From: Trissonchulus latispiculum
Taxonomy: Eukaryota; Nematoda; Enoplea; Enoplida; Ironidae
Direction of reading: 5' to 3'
Length of the DNA stretch: 64,000 bases
Assembly (NCBI GenBank): GCA_030248195.1
Contig: JASAND010000582.1
Span: 41,351 to 105,350 of the forward strand
This document shows, one piece after another, positions 60,055 through 64,000 of this stretch; the first letter of the stretch is position 1, and each line of letters starts with the position of its first letter. Below the pieces are notes generated by a model. It did not search any database, was not told the origin of the DNA, and saw only the letters and a list, made by a program, of their open reading frames with translations. The translations under genes were made by a program, and so were the position numbers.

Positions 60055-60799
60055 ACTCTTAGAAATGTTCCAGTAGAAACTATAGGAATCACTTTTGTAG
60101 ATGATAAATACAAAAGCTTTTGTAGAAAATACAGGATAACTCTTGTAATTTCTACAGGTCATCCTTGGTAGTACGGATATACTTTGGTAGAATAGATTAC
60201 AAGTTAGACTAGTATTCAACACAAATGAAACCTGTAGTTTTCACTGGTTTACAGGTTTACTCTACAGAAAAGTACTCGATACGCTGATACCGCAAACTGA
60301 GTATATAAGGGGGACAGTGGTCAGAATTTTTGAAGACTGAAATTTTTTGAATATTTTCAAATTTTCAGTCTTCCAACACTCCGTGGGCGATTTTTTTTGT
60401 AACGGCCGCTCCCTGCCGAAAATATTTTGGGTGCGGCCGCCCCCCTGCACCTGCCCCCCCCTTTTTGAAATAACAGGTCGCTCCAGTAAAATTTACAGGT
60501 TTCGTCTTGTAAAAACTACAGGTTTGGTATCTGATTTAGGATAGTCAAAACAAGTCGAACAAAACTACAGGTTTCTTAAGTATTTTCTACTGGAAACTCC
60601 GGTAATAAAAACTACAGGTTTCCTTAGTATTTTCTACAGGAAATTCCTTTAATTTTTACTATTCGAGAGGCCGGTAGAAAATACAAAACCTACTTTTATG
60701 GAAAATACAGGAAGCTCCGCTAGTGACTGACCGCACAGGAGCACTTTTGTAGAAAACTACAAGAATTTCTGTAGTTTCTACAGGAGTCTTTTTAAGAGT
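60055..60799. repeat. Element built of CTACAGG/CCTGTAG modules
   Basis: Ends ACTCTTAGAAATG and inverted ACTCTTAAAAAGA enclose more than a dozen copies, in both orientations, of a module like TTTTGTAGAAAACTACAGG. A G/C-richer core lies at 60385-60470. Confidence 0.65.
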
Positions 60800-60953
60800 G
60801 TTGCATGAATATTGATCTAACCTTTTCCGATTACTTAGCTACTTTTAGGATCACCTGCCTGTTTTCAGATCTACCATGCAAAATTTGCAAAATACAAATT
60901 ATTTTTATTTGTAACAGTTAGTCAAAACTACAAACCGCAACCCAAAGGAAAAT

Positions 60954-61365
60954 GTTCGGATCTCTTGAACTTTATGACCACAAGGTGTCAACATGGTCCA
61001 CTGCAAAGTTAGTTAGTGATTGCTACGATGAATATTATTCGTTAATATTTATTTCATTGGAAAGCTCTAAACCTGCTCTATTCAACGGTATAAATAGTTT
61101 GTTTTTATTTTGTACTACGAAAAAGTTAAGTTCGAAAATGTTAGTAAAATTTGAAAATTTACAAATTTTCGTCTCCTTTTTAAAATTAACTTATTAATGA
61201 AATAACATACGACGAAATTCTTTATATCATCGGATAGAGCATGTTAAGAGCTTTCGAATGATGTCAATATCGGTTAATAATGGTCATCGTAGCAATCAGT
61301 AACTAAGTTCAAAGGAGACCTTGTTGAGTCCTTGTGGTCATAAAGTTCAAGAGATCCAAATGTTC
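60954..61365. repeat. Inverted repeat, arms about 100 bp
   Basis: GGATCTCTTGAACTTTATGA on the left is matched inverted near 61337-61356, continuing with CCACAAGG, TCAACA.GGTC and GATTGCTACGATGA. The spacer contains related but decayed symmetry. Confidence 0.8.
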
Positions 61366-62591
61366 TGCACAGAAAAACGAAATAGAATTTTTTACAGTAG
61401 TTTTGGCCGAAAGCAGTTTCCAAATTAATTTTCCCGAATCTACAGTATATACATCAATGATGGTCAATATTATATTAATTGCTGGTCTTTCTAAGTCAAT
61501 AATAATACGTCTGGATTTATCTACTTTGTATCCTATTTATGTTTTATTGTCAGAGCTAGCTTTCTTTCTAGTGTAGATCTGGTCAGATACTTAACTAATT
61601 TAGTCTTCAGCTATTATAACATGGTAATCTTATGTGATAAGGTGATAATTTTATCGAGGCAAACATTGTCCTTTTGCTTCAGTCAGTCATAACAATATTA
61701 AAAGCGTAACAGCATTTGTAAGATACAGCCAGTTTGCTAGCCGGCTGCTTGTCAAATGTTCGCAAAATCTGCAGATCTCATTTGCATAAATACTAGATAC
61801 TCTTCAAAACTGTTTTCAGAATTGAAGTTTTAAGGGGGGGGGCGATAAAAATATCCGTGCAATACAAATTCTGGCTCAAGGGGGGGAGGATGGTAAACGG
61901 GCAGTAAAATATTACAAGAACGAGATGTATAATAAGGGTTAACACAAGCACACAAAAATCAAGAAGTAAAATTAATCCAAAAAGGCCAAAATGCGCCATT
62001 ACGACATGCTTTCCCCCCTTTGGTTAAAAAATGAGCTCAACAGTATACGAGACCAGTGTTGAATATAGGGAAAATTTGAATTGAGAATCGTTTCATAGTG
62101 CAATCCCTATCAATTTTCCCTGTAAATAGTTCTGCCTCCAGGCAGAACAAAAATAAGGCAGCATGGTCTGCAAAAGACAGGTAGTTCTAATTTTGCGCAA
62201 TTACAATCTGCAACCAGTTTTTGATGATTCTAGTCTCATTGTTGTAGAGACTAGAGAACTTCTGTTTGTTTAATGAGTCATCCATTTAGAAATCTAATGA
62301 AAATGAAACCTGTGTTATTTATGCTCAGCCATCTTAAAGCACTGGTTACATGCATTTATGCTAAAATCTATCTTTTGAATGGAAAGTCCAGGTGATTTTG
62401 ATGGCTGAGCAAACATAAGAGACCTGCTGCGCTGAGGCGCAGCAGGAAAAATCAGCGAGATCGGAGAAAGTCGAAAAAATGACCAAAAAATGGATCCCCC
62501 CCTTAAGTCCACTCGAGCTTGACTTTCCCTCTTCTAACTCTTTCATGTAAAAGGATCTAGTTAAAATTGACTCGCCCACATCGCTTTACTC

Positions 62592-62863
62592 TAAGGAACT
62601 GTCTCAAAATTCAAGTTGAAATAAATCGCATTTTTAGAAAAAAGTTTGAAATATATGGTTTTGCCTTCAGTAAAAACTTCAGAAACGTCATCATGTCATC
62701 TTCTTTCAAAGGAAAAAAAAAAAAGTAAAGGTTGTGTAGTTTTTGGGAGGAAAAAGGAGTTAAAATTGACTCGCCAACAAAGCATAAGAAATCGTATTTA
62801 TGCTGGTAGAGGAAACGTTTCAGAAAATCGCATTATGCAATTTTAATTTTGAGACAGTTCCTA
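62592..62863. mobile_element. Miniature element with TA flanks (about 270 bp)
   Basis: The terminal repeats AGGAACTGTCTCAAAATT are exact inverses at both ends, flanked by TA, as in Tc1/mariner-type miniature elements. A poly-A tract lies inside at about 62708. Confidence 0.78.
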
Positions 62864-63279
62864 ACGGAAAAAGGCTTCTAGCAGAGTTATATATAACTGT
62901 GTAATAGCCGTACAACTGCTAGTTGTTTCGTACTCATCGTTTAGCTTCACGTCTTGGCCATTTTGCTCAACATCTGTCAAAGTTGTCAAAACTAGGGATT
63001 TTTTCAGAAAACAGTTAAAAGAGGGGAAGTCGACCTTGAGCGAAGTTAAATAAGTCAATCAATCAGTCAGTCAATAAGTTTTAAGTCTACTCTACTCTAT
63101 CTACTCTTTCCTGAAAAGGTCCTGACTATGTTGATATCAATCTACTAAGAGCTATCCAAAATGGTCATCTCAACAAATTGTCTACCAAAAAAATTCCGTT
63201 TTGTGCAGCGTATTCCTTTAAATTCTTAAATCTAAGCTATTTTAAAATTATTTGTTACGTCGTCCAAACTTTTTACATT

Positions 63280-63490
63280 TTAGATTTAGATTCAGATTTG
63301 AGATTTTATTTATTGACTTTAGATTTAGACTTTAGATTCGTATTTTATCTTTAGAATTTAGATTTCGACTTTAGATTTAGATTTTACATATTGATGCTAA
63401 ATTTAGAGTTTTAATTTAGATTTTAGACTTAGATTCTAGTTTTTAGATTTGTATTATAGATTTAGAGTTTCAAATTTAGATTTTAGAAAT
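63280..63490. repeat. Degenerate (TTTAGA)n low-complexity tract
   Basis: Repeated words TTTAGATT and GACTTTAGATTTAGA occur with irregular spacing. Confidence 0.85.
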
Positions 63491-63796
63491 TGGTGAATTT
63501 ATGACAATTGTCAAAGCAAGATTCTCTTCCCCAGAATGATAGTGAGATATCTAGGATATACTGGGATCATTGGACTCTTGGTATGCTTTCATCGTTGGAT
63601 TTAAAATTATAAGGTATGGGGTATGGGGATGCAATTACCCCCCAAAGCAGCCAGCAGCAAGCAAGTAAACCCCCTGAACCATAAGGAGAAAATGGAAAAG
63701 GGAGAGGCTTTAGGAATGCACTTATATATGTAATCTGGCACAATACTCTTGCACTTCTTATTTGTATACCACAGCAGTCTACAATTTTACTGGCTT

Positions 63797-64000
63797 AAGC
63801 CCGGTTCATACTTGTCTCTAAGTCTCTGTCTCTATGTCTCTGTCTCTGGCCGGTTCATACCCGTCTCTGTCCTTTTGTCCTTTTGTCTCTAAGCTGTCCT
63901 TAAGAGTCTCTAAGCGAGGTTGTACAATGCTCAACTTTTCTGCCCGTCCTTAAGAGACAGCCAATCAGAATAACGAATGATATCACGTGAAAAGTCTCTG
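63797..64000. mobile_element. Partial miniature element, cut by window end
   Basis: It begins TTAAGCCCGGTTCATACTTG, like the Harbinger-like element ends at 6749 and 21000 (AGCCTGGTTCACACT). It is followed by GTCTCTAAGTCTCTGTCTCT words and the start of an inverse arm (CTTAAGAGACAG at 63952). The right end lies outside. Confidence 0.6.

Larger units (their letters stand above)
59150..62506. mobile_element. TTAAGGGG element, itself invaded
   Basis: Left TTAAGGGGGGGGTCCATTTT and right (inverted) TTAAGGGGGGGATCCATTTT agree for about 60 bp and are bounded by TTAA. The inverse of the left inner region (aactcgttaaaatataccgt) is at 59625-59670 but its continuation (aaaatcagcgagatcggag) is only at 62447. 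About 2.77 kb was therefore inserted inside the right terminal repeat. Confidence 0.7.
58795..63118. mobile_element. Possible outer inverted-repeat element of the nest
   Basis: Left GGCTTTTCAAGGAAGGATAG and right (inverted) GACCTTTTCAGGAAAGAGTAG continue as imperfect inverted repeats through agtagaatc and the CTTGAG...TTTCCCTCTTTTAAC word. No target duplication was found, so the outer limit is tentative. Confidence 0.4.

Overview
The window looks like the genome of an invertebrate animal. It is AT-rich, has spliced genes with GT/AG introns, TATA promoters and AATAAA signals, Ty3/gypsy retrotransposon remains, tRNA-derived repeats and very many small inverted-repeat transposons. I cannot name the species from the sequence. 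No bacterial operon, rRNA gene or CRISPR array is visible.

The genic content is one family of four paralogous genes, all on the minus strand: A (about 3.6-7.58 kb), B (15.75-21.8 kb), C (28.9-33.35 kb) and D (49.7-52.5 kb). Each has the same build: a TATATAA box, a tiny non-coding first exon ending 50-51 bp downstream of the TATA box at a GTAYGT donor, a second exon encoding an 18-residue signal peptide, a phase-1 intron, and a third exon encoding the whole mature protein, followed by an AATAAA signal. The predicted proteins (102, 108, 104 and 82 residues) are secreted two-block polyampholytes. An acidic Tyr/Asp block with cysteines is followed by a Lys/Arg block opening with the shared motif KRGxPK(Q/R)GP(T/A)(R/K)R. 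I recognise no known family. The small coding exons are easy to miss: the exons of D lack an in-frame ATG in the mature part, and the opposite strand shows spurious Val/Leu-rich frames.

The genes sit in duplicated units. A and B share about 6 kb of 5' half (4.24-10.1 kb and 18.27-25.05 kb), including signal-peptide exon, both introns' flanks, promoter and upstream DNA. A shares its mature exon and more than 1.5 kb of 3' flank with D instead. A therefore appears to be a mosaic, joined at a TTAA-flanked transposon in intron 2.

The rest is mobile DNA. It includes TTAA-flanked elements (two with an empty site visible in a paralogous unit), foldback elements with 7-bp target duplications, a hAT-like and a Harbinger-like miniature element, and a decayed Ty3/gypsy element (36.3-47.1 kb) riddled with insertions. 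There is also a small LTR retroelement family whose roughly 285-bp LTR contains a tRNA-Trp-like Pol III promoter domain: one two-LTR copy at 48.2-49.0 kb and solo LTRs at 33.0 and 54.4 kb, all with 4-bp target duplications. The last 5 kb is a nest of elements inside elements.

The two most notable systems are the four-gene secreted Tyr/Asp-Lys/Arg family with its exon-swapped member, and the tRNA-bearing miniature LTR element.
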